This document shows positions 55,606 to 63,775 of a stretch of DNA of 64,000 nt, piece after piece. Each line of letters starts with the position of its first letter. Positions within the stretch are counted from its first letter, which is position 1. The DNA lies in NCBI RefSeq assembly GCF_028687615.1, contig NZ_JAQTZU010000003.1, positions 1 through 64,000 of the forward strand, read 5' to 3'. Source of the stretch: Methylovulum sp. Lineage in GTDB: Bacteria; Pseudomonadota; Gammaproteobacteria; Methylococcales; Methylomonadaceae. Below the pieces are notes generated by a model. That model did no database searches. It worked only from the letters and a program-made list of their open reading frames with translations, and was not told the origin of the DNA. Made by a program: the position numbers and the translations under genes.

Positions 55606-56139
55606 ATGGCAAAAATCGGCATTTTTTTCGGTACGGATACGGGCAACACCCGGCGTATCGCCAAAGACATCCAAACCTTGCTCGGTGCTGGCCTCGCCGC
55701 CAAACCCGTCAACATCCGCACCGCCAGCGTGGAAGATTTGCTGCAAGCCGATGTGCTGATTTTGGGTACGCCGACTTATGGCGAAGGCGAATTGCCAGGC
55801 TTGGCTACAGGTAACGCGACAGAAAGCTGGGCGGAATTTTTGCCGAAACTGGCAAGCCACGATTTAACAGGCAAAACGGTTGCCATTTATGGCTTGGGCA
55901 ACCAAAAAGGCTATGCCGATGATTTTGTCAGTGCGATGTTTTATCTTTACAGCGCATTCAAACAATGCGGGGCAACGATGGTTGGCGGACATAGCACTGA
56001 AGGCTACAAATTTAAGCAGTCAAAAGCCATAGTCGACGGGCAGTTCGTCGGTTTGGCACTGGATCAGGAAAACCAGAAGGAACTGACTCATGATAGGCTG
56101 GATGCTTGGCTGAAAACCATACAACCGGCTTGGGCGTGA
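55606..56139 (+). CDS. nifF: flavodoxin NifF
   Basis: 177 residues from the ATG at 55606, with a GAGGGGGAG ribosome site. IFFGTDTGNTRRIAKDIQ binds the FMN phosphate; TPTYGEGELPG and GLGNQKGYADDFVSAM complete the long-chain type. It donates electrons to the nitrogenase Fe protein. A palindrome holding the motif ACCCTCAGGGGCAC precedes it (55515-55560). Confidence 0.93.
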   Translation: MAKIGIFFGTDTGNTRRIAKDIQTLLGAGLAAKPVNIRTASVEDLLQADVLILGTPTYGEGELPGLATGNATESWAEFLPKLASHDLTGKTVAIYGLGNQKGYADDFVSAMFYLYSAFKQCGATMVGGHSTEGYKFKQSKAIVDGQFVGLALDQENQKELTHDRLDAWLKTIQPAWA

Positions 56140-56146
56140 GTGTCAC

Positions 56147-56512
56147 ATGCAAGACAACAAGTTAAAAGTCATTTGTTCACTTGAGGATTTATGTAAGGTC
56201 AGTTATTTGACCCGAAAAATAATCTTCAAAGGCCAGCCGGGTTCGGCACTGGTCTTTTTGTTCGATGGTCATGCTTATAGCTACGTCAACCATTGTATGC
56301 ACATGCACCGCCCTTTGAATTGCGAAGAGGATGCGGTTTTCGATGAAACCGGAAAACTCCTGCGTTGCTCGATGCACGGTTTTGTCTTCGACCCGAAAAC
56401 GGGGGAGTGCCAAAGTCCGGTTTGTTTAGGGCAGCGTTTGCAAGCGCTGCGCCTGCAAGAGAGTGATGGCATACTGTTTTTTGCCGAGAAGCATTTAGTG
56501 CTGGCTGATTGA
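56147..56512 (+). CDS. Rieske-type 2Fe-2S protein
   Basis: A 121-residue soluble Rieske protein. Likely ligands are Cys50/His52 (NHCMHMH) and Cys74/His77 (LRCSMHGFVFDPKTGECQ). It lacks a signal peptide, so it is cytoplasmic. It follows nifF by 7 bp. It may feed or accept electrons in the nif pathway; related small Rieske proteins occur in nif clusters but their role is unsettled. Confidence 0.85.
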   Translation: MQDNKLKVICSLEDLCKVSYLTRKIIFKGQPGSALVFLFDGHAYSYVNHCMHMHRPLNCEEDAVFDETGKLLRCSMHGFVFDPKTGECQSPVCLGQRLQALRLQESDGILFFAEKHLVLAD

Positions 56513-56522
56513 GGGAGGGGCG

Positions 56523-56972
56523 ATGATCGAAGAACTGGCGGTTGTGGTGAAAATAGAAAACCACCAAGTCTGGGTCGAGGGCGGGCAAGCCAGTGCTTGT
56601 GGCGGTTGCCAGCAAAAAGCCTCCTGTACGACCAACGCGCTCGGTAGCGTCCTAAAGAAACGCTCCGTACCCGTCGATAATGACATGCCATTGAAACTTG
56701 GCGATACCGTCATCGTTGCGATAGACGAAAACCTGCTGTTACGCGCTTCCCTGTTATTGTATCTCATGCCGTTAATCGCGTTGTTTATCGGCGCCGGCAT
56801 AGCCGATGGTTTATTGGATGACAGCGGTTATGCGGATTTATGGATAGCTGGCAGTGCCGTGTTTGGCTTTTTGCTATCACTTTGGCTTATCAACAAAATG
56901 CAAAAACTATTGCTGCTGAGCTATTACGCGCGGCCCGTGGTCGTAAAAAAGGTTTCGCTTTCCGTGCCATGA
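56523..56972 (+). CDS. rseC: RseC/SoxR-reducing system protein
   Basis: A 149-residue membrane protein. The cytoplasmic N-terminus has the RseC Cys motif ACGGCQQKASC; two helices follow (LLYLMPLIALFIGAGIADGL and LWIAGSAVFGFLLSLWLI). RseC works with the Rnf complex in E. coli SoxR reduction. In diazotrophs Rnf drives electrons to flavodoxin or ferredoxin for nitrogenase, which fits this place next to nifF. Confidence 0.88.
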   Translation: MIEELAVVVKIENHQVWVEGGQASACGGCQQKASCTTNALGSVLKKRSVPVDNDMPLKLGDTVIVAIDENLLLRASLLLYLMPLIALFIGAGIADGLLDDSGYADLWIAGSAVFGFLLSLWLINKMQKLLLLSYYARPVVVKKVSLSVP

Positions 56973-57268
56973 ATGTTTGGGCAATCGATAAAGACACTCC
57001 GTTAAAGCTGCTGTTATTGGAGCTGGTGCACCGTTACGGCGAAAACACCTTGGCGATGAACACACGCGAACAGCACCACCAAGCCATCGAACTTTGCACA
57101 CTGGATGACCCCAGCCTTTCCGCCTATATTTTTACCTTTGCCCAAAGCACAGGACGTTACGGCATAGACCTACGGTTTCCCATCGCCGCACACCAAATCG
57201 TTGGTGAAAATGAAAATTTGACTTTAGAACAAACCATAGAAATCATCGCCATCCACCTACTCTCATGA
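56969..57268 (+). CDS. uncharacterised 99-residue nif-linked protein
   Basis: The ATG overlaps the rseC stop (ATGA). The product is soluble and likely mixed alpha/beta (MNVWAIDKDTPLKLLLLELV, IELCTLDDPSLSAYIFTFAQ, ENENLTLEQTIEIIAIHLL). I cannot assign a family. Tight coupling to rseC and to the next gene suggests it is made with them. Confidence 0.65.
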   Translation: MNVWAIDKDTPLKLLLLELVHRYGENTLAMNTREQHHQAIELCTLDDPSLSAYIFTFAQSTGRYGIDLRFPIAAHQIVGENENLTLEQTIEIIAIHLLS

Positions 57269-57319
57269 ACGACCGCCCCTCATGAACGACCGCCCCTCAT
57301 GAACGACAAGCCTCTCATG
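57265..57319 (+). repeat. tandem start-codon repeats (17-18 bp units)
   Basis: The unit CTCATGAACGACCGCCC occurs in tandem, placing ATG at 57265, 57282, 57299 and 57317. The first ATG overlaps the stop of the previous gene. The first two each read MNDRPS and stop in a TGA that overlaps the next ATG region. The third and fourth are in frame with the following gene. Confidence 0.8.
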
Positions 57320-57583
57320 AACGATACTACCGCCCGTTATTTCCTCAGTTACAGCAGCGTCAAACTGCCGCTAAAACTGGTCAATGAAATCACCGAAGCC
57401 GATTTGAATTATCGGAATTTCTACTACCGTGGCTATTATGACGCCGCAGGACAATTGCTGCATTGCCAGAAAATCGTCTACAACGAAGTGGAGTCCGAAC
57501 ATCATTACCGCTATGACGAAAACGGCATGTTGGTATGGGCGCAAATCTCGGAAGACGATGAAGTGCGGGAGATTGATTTGTAG
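57299..57583 (+). CDS. DUF6156-like nif-linked protein
   Basis: 94 residues from 57299, or 88 from the ATG at 57317 (MNDTTARYFLSYSSVKLPLK). The product is rich in Tyr and acidic residues (LNYRNFYYRGYYDAAGQLLH, YRYDENGMLVWAQISEDDE). It resembles the short conserved DUF6156 proteins found in nif regions. No catalytic motif is visible. It ends the nif operon; a palindromic repeat follows. Confidence 0.65.
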   Translation: MNDKPLMNDTTARYFLSYSSVKLPLKLVNEITEADLNYRNFYYRGYYDAAGQLLHCQKIVYNEVESEHHYRYDENGMLVWAQISEDDEVREIDL

Positions 57584-57593
57584 TGTCGTAGTG

Positions 57594-57675
57594 TCGTAGG
57601 CTGGGATGAAGCGATGGCGCAATCCCGGCACCACAAGCCACTCTGCTGGGGTTTCTTGCGTCCCCCCGGCCTACG
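57594..57675. repeat. palindromic repeat cutting arsS
   Basis: CGTAGGC at the left and GCCTACG at the right bound a ~80-bp GC-rich element containing GGGATGAAGCGATGGCGCAATCCC. Its right end coincides with the premature stop of the arsS-like gene. Confidence 0.6.
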
Positions 57676-57898
57676 TTGCTACCGTGGCTTCGTCCATCAA
57701 TTCCGTGCGCTTGGAACCGGCGTTGACATGGCAATGGGTACAGCTTAGGTTGCACAAATAGCCGGGATTGACTTGCAGAATTTCCGGCGGCTTGCGGGTG
57801 ATTGTCGGGAAATCGGTGGATTTAAAAAGGGTGGCGTATCGAGCATGTAGTCTGTTGATGGTTAATGCCGTAACCAGCGGTGGTAAGTCGCCAGGCAT
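57671..57898 (-). pseudogene. ArsS-like radical SAM protein, N-terminal fragment
   Basis: The minus strand reads LQVNPGYLCNLSCTHCHVNA, the radical SAM cluster motif (CxxxCxxC) in the form typical of arsenosugar enzyme ArsS, then GSKRTELMDEATVAT and a stop. Only ~75 of about 330 residues remain. The 5' end overlaps the end of the flavin disulfide reductase gene, so the two were probably one operon. Confidence 0.75.
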
Positions 57899-60018
57899 TT
57901 TAAAACCCGTTGCGGGGCGTGTTGGCGTTTCCAAACACCAGCGGTGTATTTATTGGCTTCCGCCAGCGTTGGGTAAATATGTATCGTCCCTAAAATCTTA
58001 TTCAAGCCAAGATTGTGTTTCATCGCCAGCACAAATTCGGCGATTAGCTCGCTGGCTTGTTCGCCGACGATGGTTACGCCCAGGATTTTGTCTGTGCCAG
58101 GTCGGGTCAGCACTTTGACAAAGCCTTGGGTTGCAGCATCGGCAATCGCCCGATCCAACTCATTTAAAGCGTAGGTGCTGGTTTCATAGACAATGCCTTG
58201 TTCACGGGCTTCTTGTTCGTTCAGCCCGACCCGCGCCACTTCGGGTTCAATAAATGTGGCTTGCGGTATCGCGGAATAATCGGTGCGGAATTTTTTGACC
58301 TGCCCAAACAGCGCGTTGACGCTGGCGTACCAGGCCTGATGCGCTGCGGTGTGGGTGAATTGGTAAGGCCCGGCAACATCGCCGCAAGCGTAGATATTCG
58401 GGTAATTGGTGGCTTGGAAGCCGTCGATGGCGATGGTGTTTTTGGCGGATAAGTCAATGCCCAATGCTTGTGCGCCAAAACCAGAGACATTCGCACTTCG
58501 GCCTAATGCTACTAACACTTGATCGAAAGCAATGTGGATGGCTTGGCCTTGATGTTCGGCGATGAGGATATTCTCGCCTTGTTCGCTGACAAATTCCTTC
58601 GCTTCATGTGCCAATAACACGCTTATACCTTCTTGCCGAAATTTGCTTAAGACCAAAGCCGACACCTCGCTATCTTCCCGTGCCAATAAACGCGGCAAGA
58701 TTTCAATTTGTGTCACTTGACATCCCAAACGAGCAAACGCTTGCGCCAGTTCACAACCTATCGGGCCGCCGCCCAGCACTAGCAAACGCTGTGGTTTTTC
58801 GCTTAAATCCCAAATCGTGTCTGAAGTCAAATAGCCAATTTCCGCCAAGCCTGGGATGGCCGGCACAAAAGGTTTCGCCCCAGTGGCGATGACGATGGCG
58901 CGGGTAGTGATGACGCGGGTTCCATTGCCGCTGCTGACTTCCACTTCCCAAGGGCTAAGGATTTTTGCCGTGCCGTAGGCAACGTCCACGCCTAAATCCG
59001 TATAACGTTCGGGCGAATCGTGCGGTTCGATAGCCTTGATCACCGCCTTGACCCGTGCCATCACCGCCGCAAAATCCACTTCCGGTAGGCTGGTGTGGAT
59101 GCCAAATTCGCCACTGCGACGGATTTGCGCGGCGGCCTTGGCACTGCAGATCAAGGTTTTGGAAGGCACACAGCCCGTGTACAAACAATCGCCGCCCATA
59201 CGGTGTTTTTCAATCAACGTGACTTTGGCTTTAACGGCGGCGGCGATGTACGAAGCCACCAAGCCGCCCGCACCGGCACCTATCACGACCAGATTATTGT
59301 CGAATTGATGCGGCTTGGGCCACGCGCTGTAGATTTTGCGGGCTAGTAGCAGCTCCAGGATTTTTTTGGTGATGAACGGGAACACGCCTAACAAGGCAAA
59401 AGAGCCGATCAAGGTCGGTGACAAAATCCCTGCCAAGGAATCCAATTGCGCCAATTGTGTCCCCGCATTGACATACACTAATGTCCCCGCCAACATGCCG
59501 ATTTGACTGACCGCGTAAAACGTGCGCGTGTTGATCGCCGTCAACCCCATCACCAGGTTGATGATAAAAAAAGGAAACAACGGCACTAAGCGCAGGGTGA
59601 ACAAATAAAACGCGCCATCCTTCGCCATGCCTTCGTTGATGGTTTTCAGCCGGTCGCCAAATCGTGCCTGAATCTGTTCCCTGAACAAAAACCGCGCCGC
59701 CAAAAACGCCAGCGTCGCGCCCATCGTTGACGCAAACGACACGATCACCGTCCCCCACAACAAACCAAACAGCGCACCGCCCGCCAGGGTCATCACCGTT
59801 GCGCCAGGCAAAGACAAGCCGGTCACGATGATGTAAATCAAGCCGTAAAGGGCGATGGTCAGTTGGCGATGTGCGTCACGGTAAGCGAACAGGCTGTCTT
59901 GCTGGGTTTTGAGCATGTCCAGCGTCAGGTAATGGTGGCCGCCGACAGCAAAAAACACGGTGATGGCGACTGCAATAATGGCTAGTAACAGAATGCGCGA
60001 GGGGTTCATAAGCGTCAA
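57862..60018 (-). CDS. TVP38/DedA-like membrane domain fused to flavin disulfide reductase
   Basis: A 718-residue fusion. Residues ~1-230 are a TVP38/TMEM64-type membrane domain (GLSLPGATVMTLAGGALFGL, FLFTLRLVPLFPFFIINLV pattern). From ~240 comes a MerA/lipoamide-dehydrogenase-type enzyme: VVIGAGAGGLVASYIAAAV, the redox pair GGDCLYTGCVPSK, VLGGGPIGCELAQAFARLG, and NIYACGDVAGPYQFTH. The MerA metal-binding C-terminal CC is absent (it ends LATYHRWLRH). It may reduce a small disulfide or transported compound. The neighbouring arsS relic hints at arsenic metabolism. Confidence 0.88.
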   Translation of the reverse strand: MTLMNPSRILLLAIIAVAITVFFAVGGHHYLTLDMLKTQQDSLFAYRDAHRQLTIALYGLIYIIVTGLSLPGATVMTLAGGALFGLLWGTVIVSFASTMGATLAFLAARFLFREQIQARFGDRLKTINEGMAKDGAFYLFTLRLVPLFPFFIINLVMGLTAINTRTFYAVSQIGMLAGTLVYVNAGTQLAQLDSLAGILSPTLIGSFALLGVFPFITKKILELLLARKIYSAWPKPHQFDNNLVVIGAGAGGLVASYIAAAVKAKVTLIEKHRMGGDCLYTGCVPSKTLICSAKAAAQIRRSGEFGIHTSLPEVDFAAVMARVKAVIKAIEPHDSPERYTDLGVDVAYGTAKILSPWEVEVSSGNGTRVITTRAIVIATGAKPFVPAIPGLAEIGYLTSDTIWDLSEKPQRLLVLGGGPIGCELAQAFARLGCQVTQIEILPRLLAREDSEVSALVLSKFRQEGISVLLAHEAKEFVSEQGENILIAEHQGQAIHIAFDQVLVALGRSANVSGFGAQALGIDLSAKNTIAIDGFQATNYPNIYACGDVAGPYQFTHTAAHQAWYASVNALFGQVKKFRTDYSAIPQATFIEPEVARVGLNEQEAREQGIVYETSTYALNELDRAIADAATQGFVKVLTRPGTDKILGVTIVGEQASELIAEFVLAMKHNLGLNKILGTIHIYPTLAEANKYTAGVWKRQHAPQRVLKCLATYHRWLRH

Positions 60019-60032
60019 AAGCAGGGGAAGTG

Positions 60033-60317
60033 TTAAAGCGTGGACGCATTCATACCAAGTTTACGATGTTGTGTCGAATGGTTTTTTGTAAGGGGGAATG
60101 GGTGGGTGTTGGCGATGGGCGGGCCATCATGTTTGAGCATACCAATTAAATCCCCCAAATTACCGCCACGCTTTTGGGGCGTTGTTTTTAGCGTAATGCC
60201 AGATGGCGAGGAAACTAACGTTAATTGAGTGCCTGCTTGCCAATGCAATTCGTCCCGAATGTCCTTCTCAATCTGGTATCTTTGTTCTTGACTTACGACT
60301 GCATGGATGCAGAGCAA
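60033..60317 (-). pseudogene. AbrB/MazE-type antitoxin, damaged
   Basis: The core KDIRDELHWQAGTQLTLVSS, then SPSGITLKTTPQKRGGNLGDL is a swapped-hairpin AbrB domain of VapB-like antitoxins. The N-terminus (MLCIHAVVSQEQRYQIE) is replaced by sequence from a palindromic repeat at 60297-60335, and the C-terminus (HPFPLTKNHSTQHRK) does not look like a toxin-binding tail. No PIN toxin follows. It is probably a relic, though a short protein might still be made. Confidence 0.6.
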
Positions 60318-60335
60318 TGCAGGAGCAATTGCCGA
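60297..60335. repeat. small palindromic repeat, copy 1
   Basis: Starts GACTGCATGGATGCAG (with CTGCAT/ATGCAG palindrome), continues AGCAATGCAGGAGCAATTGCCGA-like. It forms the start of the damaged antitoxin gene. Copy 2 lies inside the helicase gene at 60770-60816. Confidence 0.75.
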
Positions 60336-60498
60336 GCTGTTTATAGGTTCTCATGCAATTTCTCGTCTTTGGTCGGATTGAAAAAAGCGCAGAACTATAG
60401 CAGCTAGCCTTCTTTATATCCGATTATTTACGATTGCACTTATGAGTTGAATGTAAGTTAGAAATGACTAGCCATTCTGAGAGGTTAAACGGGAACTT

Positions 60499-63231
60499 TC
60501 ACAATTTACTAAATTTCCGCACATAATCCCCCAACTGAAAATTCTCTTTAACCTCATCATGCGGAATGAGTAAATACTTCCAAGCCTTACCTCCATTTTT
60601 CAAAAGATAATCACTGGCACAAACGCACCACTTAATCGCCGCGTCCGATTTGGCTTGTACTTTGGCATCAGCCATTTCTGCTTGTGACTTGGTTTCAACC
60701 ATCACCACATAGCCTTCCGTTTCCGCGACAAAATCCGGCACATATTCAGGATGTTCCGCCCCGTCTTTCGACTGCATGGATGCAGGAGGTAGAGCAATGC
60801 CGGGAGCAATTGCCGAATAGTAAATCTTGAACTGGCCTTTTGCGGGCTTAAACCATTTTTGGGCATCGCGTTCTAAAATGACAGCGAAGCGGCGTTCCGT
60901 GTCGGAATCAAATTTTTGTACTGGATATAAACACTTACTGAAACCACCAAACAATAACTGCTTAATTTTGCCCTTATCGATAATGGTATCCCGATAATGA
61001 TTGACCGCTTGACCTGCGGCGACGGTATACGCACAGGTTTTTAACGGCGTAAATCCGCTACGAACTTCCACTTCGTAGGTGTCGGCTTGCTCCCAAAAAT
61101 GCTCCGCCATTTGCGCATGGATGGTTTTGGCGAATGTGTGTCGGTGATTAGCCAAGACATTATTCACTTCATCGGCTGACAAATACCCGTTTAAATGCCT
61201 AACGACTTGCGTTGCCAACTCGTAGATCAAATCGGCGTGGTCATCATAAGAAATATCGTCATAATCTATCAGGGCATGGACAATAGTGTCTTCCGGTTTT
61301 GCCTCACTTAACACTGCATGAGCAACCATAAATGCTTGCTCGTTGGTTTGTAGGCTCTGGATAATAATATCCCGCTCTGAAGGCTGTAAACTCAAGCCCT
61401 CCAAATTCAAGGTAAACGGCCTATAACCATAACTGACTTGGCCTTTAGGCACCACCATGACCCTTGGAATATCTATGGTCTGGTTGACCATCAATGCGGC
61501 GGCTTTAGCGACAATATCCGCCACATCAATCGGCTGTTCCTCAGTCAACAAGGATTGCTGCCCCATGCTTAACTGTTCCGTGACCGCCTGGACAACTAAC
61601 TTTTGCACGTCTGCATTCAATAAAGCTTTACTGGTGGCAACGGTTTTGGGGCTATGTTGCAGTTTATTAAACTCCGCGATGGCATATTGTGCGGCAGTCG
61701 TTTCGGCAACATTGCTAAATACAGGTGGGCTATTATCGAGTGCCGGATAAACCAGCCCATCGGTTTTACCACTTATCAAGCCGTCCAAGTTGGAACTGAC
61801 CGACACACTTTCGGTTTTTTCATTATCAGAAGGCGCATCCAGAATCACCTGTTTTAAGCGCAAGGGATTGTCGGGATTATTCGCTTCATCGACAATCTCC
61901 TGAAATCGGTCATGGGCGACAATATTCAAGCGATCCACCGCCGTTACGCCCGTCCGCTTCCCATAAGGCAAACGCAAACCGCGCCCGATAGACTGCTCAA
62001 TCAGTGTTCTAGCATTGGCGGCGCGTAACGGCACGATGGTGTACAGATTGGTCACGTCCCAGCCTTCTTTCAGCATATTGACGTGGATCACCACTTCGGT
62101 CGGCTCATCATGGCTTTCCACCGCCAACAAGCGGCTGATCATTTCTTCCTCGGCAGCACCGGATTTGCTGCTGTCCACCTGAATAATCTTGCCTTGATAA
62201 CGGCCTGCAAAAAACGCCGCTGATTCCATCAAGGTAAGCAACTGCGCCGCGTGGGTGGTGTCCCTGGCAATCACCAACATAAACGGCTTAACGACCACCA
62301 CATCATTTTCGTGGGCATAGGTCAACAACTCTACCTTAGTGGCTTCATGCAGACGAATGCCGTCCTGTAATTTAATAAGCTCTATTTCTTCCTTGGTATG
62401 TTGTGACGCATCAAAATTACGTTGCGTGACCACAGCGGGTTCTTTGACAAAACCATCATCCATCGCCCGCGCCAACGGATAATCGACCACCACATTCTTA
62501 AACGGCACCGTGCCTTTGCCGCTTTCGGTAAACGGTGTCGCCGTCAATTCCAGACCCAGCAACGGATTCAATTCATTTAACGCCCGTACCCCCGCATCGG
62601 CGCGGTAACGGTGCGATTCATCCATCAACAACACCAAATCCGGTAATTGCGCCAAATAGTTGAAATAACTGTCACCCAAATATTCTGACAAACGTTTAAT
62701 CCGTGGTGACTTGCCGCCGCGCACTTCGGAATTGATTTTGGAAATATTGAAGATATTAATGGAAACGCTGGAAAACAAACTGCCCGCATGACGGCCTTTC
62801 ACTTCGTAATCATCACCAGTAATAATCATCGGCGAATTGATGGCAAACTCGGAAATCCCTTTAAACACATATTTCGGCGTATTAGGCGTAAAGTCGGCAA
62901 TCAGCTTGTTATAAATCGTCAAGTTAGGAGCCAACACAAAAAAATTGTTAATGCCATGCGCCAAATGCAAATAACTGACAAACGCACCCATCAATCGGGT
63001 TTTACCAACGCCCGTTGCTAAAGCAAAACACAAGGACGGGAATTCGCGTTCAAAATCCGACAGCTTAGGAAACTCAGCCTTTAAGGTTTCCAATAGCATG
63101 GGTACATCACGTTTGGGATTGAGCATGTCCGGCGTTGCCGCAATCGCAGCCGCCAAGGCTTCCAGCGATTCCCGTTGCGGTGCGCGTAACGAAAGCCGTC
63201 CGGCGACATGATGTAAGGCTTTTAGAGTCAT
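60499..63231 (-). CDS. type III restriction-like DEAD/DEAH helicase-nuclease
   Basis: 910 residues from the ATG at 63231 (MTLKALHHVAGRLSLRAPQR). Walker A ATGVGKTRLMG at ~72-82, DESH box (LLMDESHRYRADAG), motif III LELTATPF, and motif VI IEQSIGRGLRLPYGKR. The C-terminus has a PD-ExK-like nuclease region (PEYVPDFVAETEGYVVMVETKSQ). It resembles Res subunits of type III systems, but no mod methyltransferase is in view. Residues ~806-821 are coded by an inserted palindromic repeat. Confidence 0.88.
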   Translation of the reverse strand: MTLKALHHVAGRLSLRAPQRESLEALAAAIAATPDMLNPKRDVPMLLETLKAEFPKLSDFEREFPSLCFALATGVGKTRLMGAFVSYLHLAHGINNFFVLAPNLTIYNKLIADFTPNTPKYVFKGISEFAINSPMIITGDDYEVKGRHAGSLFSSVSINIFNISKINSEVRGGKSPRIKRLSEYLGDSYFNYLAQLPDLVLLMDESHRYRADAGVRALNELNPLLGLELTATPFTESGKGTVPFKNVVVDYPLARAMDDGFVKEPAVVTQRNFDASQHTKEEIELIKLQDGIRLHEATKVELLTYAHENDVVVVKPFMLVIARDTTHAAQLLTLMESAAFFAGRYQGKIIQVDSSKSGAAEEEMISRLLAVESHDEPTEVVIHVNMLKEGWDVTNLYTIVPLRAANARTLIEQSIGRGLRLPYGKRTGVTAVDRLNIVAHDRFQEIVDEANNPDNPLRLKQVILDAPSDNEKTESVSVSSNLDGLISGKTDGLVYPALDNSPPVFSNVAETTAAQYAIAEFNKLQHSPKTVATSKALLNADVQKLVVQAVTEQLSMGQQSLLTEEQPIDVADIVAKAAALMVNQTIDIPRVMVVPKGQVSYGYRPFTLNLEGLSLQPSERDIIIQSLQTNEQAFMVAHAVLSEAKPEDTIVHALIDYDDISYDDHADLIYELATQVVRHLNGYLSADEVNNVLANHRHTFAKTIHAQMAEHFWEQADTYEVEVRSGFTPLKTCAYTVAAGQAVNHYRDTIIDKGKIKQLLFGGFSKCLYPVQKFDSDTERRFAVILERDAQKWFKPAKGQFKIYYSAIAPGIALPPASMQSKDGAEHPEYVPDFVAETEGYVVMVETKSQAEMADAKVQAKSDAAIKWCVCASDYLLKNGGKAWKYLLIPHDEVKENFQLGDYVRKFSKL
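60770..60816. repeat. small palindromic repeat, copy 2, in frame in the helicase gene
   Basis: Begins GACTGCATGGATGCAGGAGG and ends GAGCAATTGCCGA, closely matching copy 1 at 60297. On the coding strand it adds AIAPGIALPPASMQ to the protein between KIYYS and KDGAEHPEYVPDF, without breaking the frame. Confidence 0.8.
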
Positions 63232-63264
63232 GCGTGTTCCTGTTGCGTAAGTCCACAAGTCAAG

Positions 63265-63306
63265 AAAAGCCCTCTCCAGCGGGAGAGGGTTGGGTGAGGG
63301 GAAATT
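63265..63306 (+). repeat. REP-like repeat, left copy flanking DUF559 gene
   Basis: AAAAGCCCTCTCC-AGC-GGGAGAGGG is followed by TTGGGTGAGGGGAAATTA. The stem CCCTCTCC/GGGAGAGGG is perfect. An inverted copy lies at 63672-63710. Confidence 0.85.
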
Positions 63307-63664
63307 AACATAATGAATTCTTTTTACTCATAATTTCCAAAATAACTTGATGAATGGCTTCTAAAACACCATCGCCATTACCGATAACATCATTATTCCA
63401 GAAGCGAATAATTCTAAACCCGCGCTGTTCAAGACATGCTCTACGCTGCTCATCATAATCAGCTTGCTCAATATGCTGCGAACCGTCAAGTTCAATAATC
63501 AACTTTAATTCCAAACAAACAAAATCGACAATATAACGATCAATAGGAAATTGCCGACGAAATTTGAGGTTTAAAAGCTGTCTATTTTTAATTTTTTGCC
63601 ATAGCCAGCGCTCAACATCGGTTTGATTTTTTCTTAACGATCGGGCGTTTTCAGTGAGAGTCAT
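63305..63664 (-). CDS. DUF559 (Vsr-like) endonuclease-domain protein
   Basis: A 119-residue protein. LRKNQTDVERWLWQKIKNRQ opens the domain; FPIDRYIVDFVCLELKLIIELDGSQH carries the likely metal-binding acidic residues; and RGFRIIRFWNNDV ends the core. The fold is that of very-short-patch repair nucleases. It fills nearly all of the space between two inverted REP-like repeats, one touching its stop codon and the other its start codon. Confidence 0.88.
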   Translation of the reverse strand: MTLTENARSLRKNQTDVERWLWQKIKNRQLLNLKFRRQFPIDRYIVDFVCLELKLIIELDGSQHIEQADYDEQRRACLEQRGFRIIRFWNNDVIGNGDGVLEAIHQVILEIMSKKNSLC

Positions 63665-63671
63665 TTTATTT

Positions 63672-63710
63672 TCCCCTCACCCAACCCTCTCCCTTTGGAG
63701 AGGGCTTTTT
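63672..63710 (-). repeat. REP-like repeat, right copy (inverted)
   Basis: On the minus strand it reads AAAAAGCCCTCTCC-AAA-GGGAGAGGG then TTGGGTGAGGGGAA, nearly identical to the left copy. It begins 8 bases upstream of the DUF559 start and truncates a PIN toxin gene on its far side. Confidence 0.85.
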
Positions 63711-63775
63711 ATATCCAGCGCATCAATATTATCCAAGAGAATCAGGCAACTGGTGTTGGAAATGATTTTAGGCAT
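63677..63775 (-). pseudogene. DUF3368 PIN-domain toxin, truncated by repeat
   Basis: The ATG overlaps the end of the UPF0175 gene. It reads MPKIISNTSCLILLDNIDAL, the start of DUF3368 PIN toxins, for ~22 codons, then enters the REP-like repeat (KSPLQRERVG) and stops. The other ~130 residues are missing. Confidence 0.75.

Noticed and set aside
57265..57319. Short tandem repeats considered as a CRISPR remnant
   Set aside because: The units touch without spacers and are built around ATG codons; no cas genes are near.
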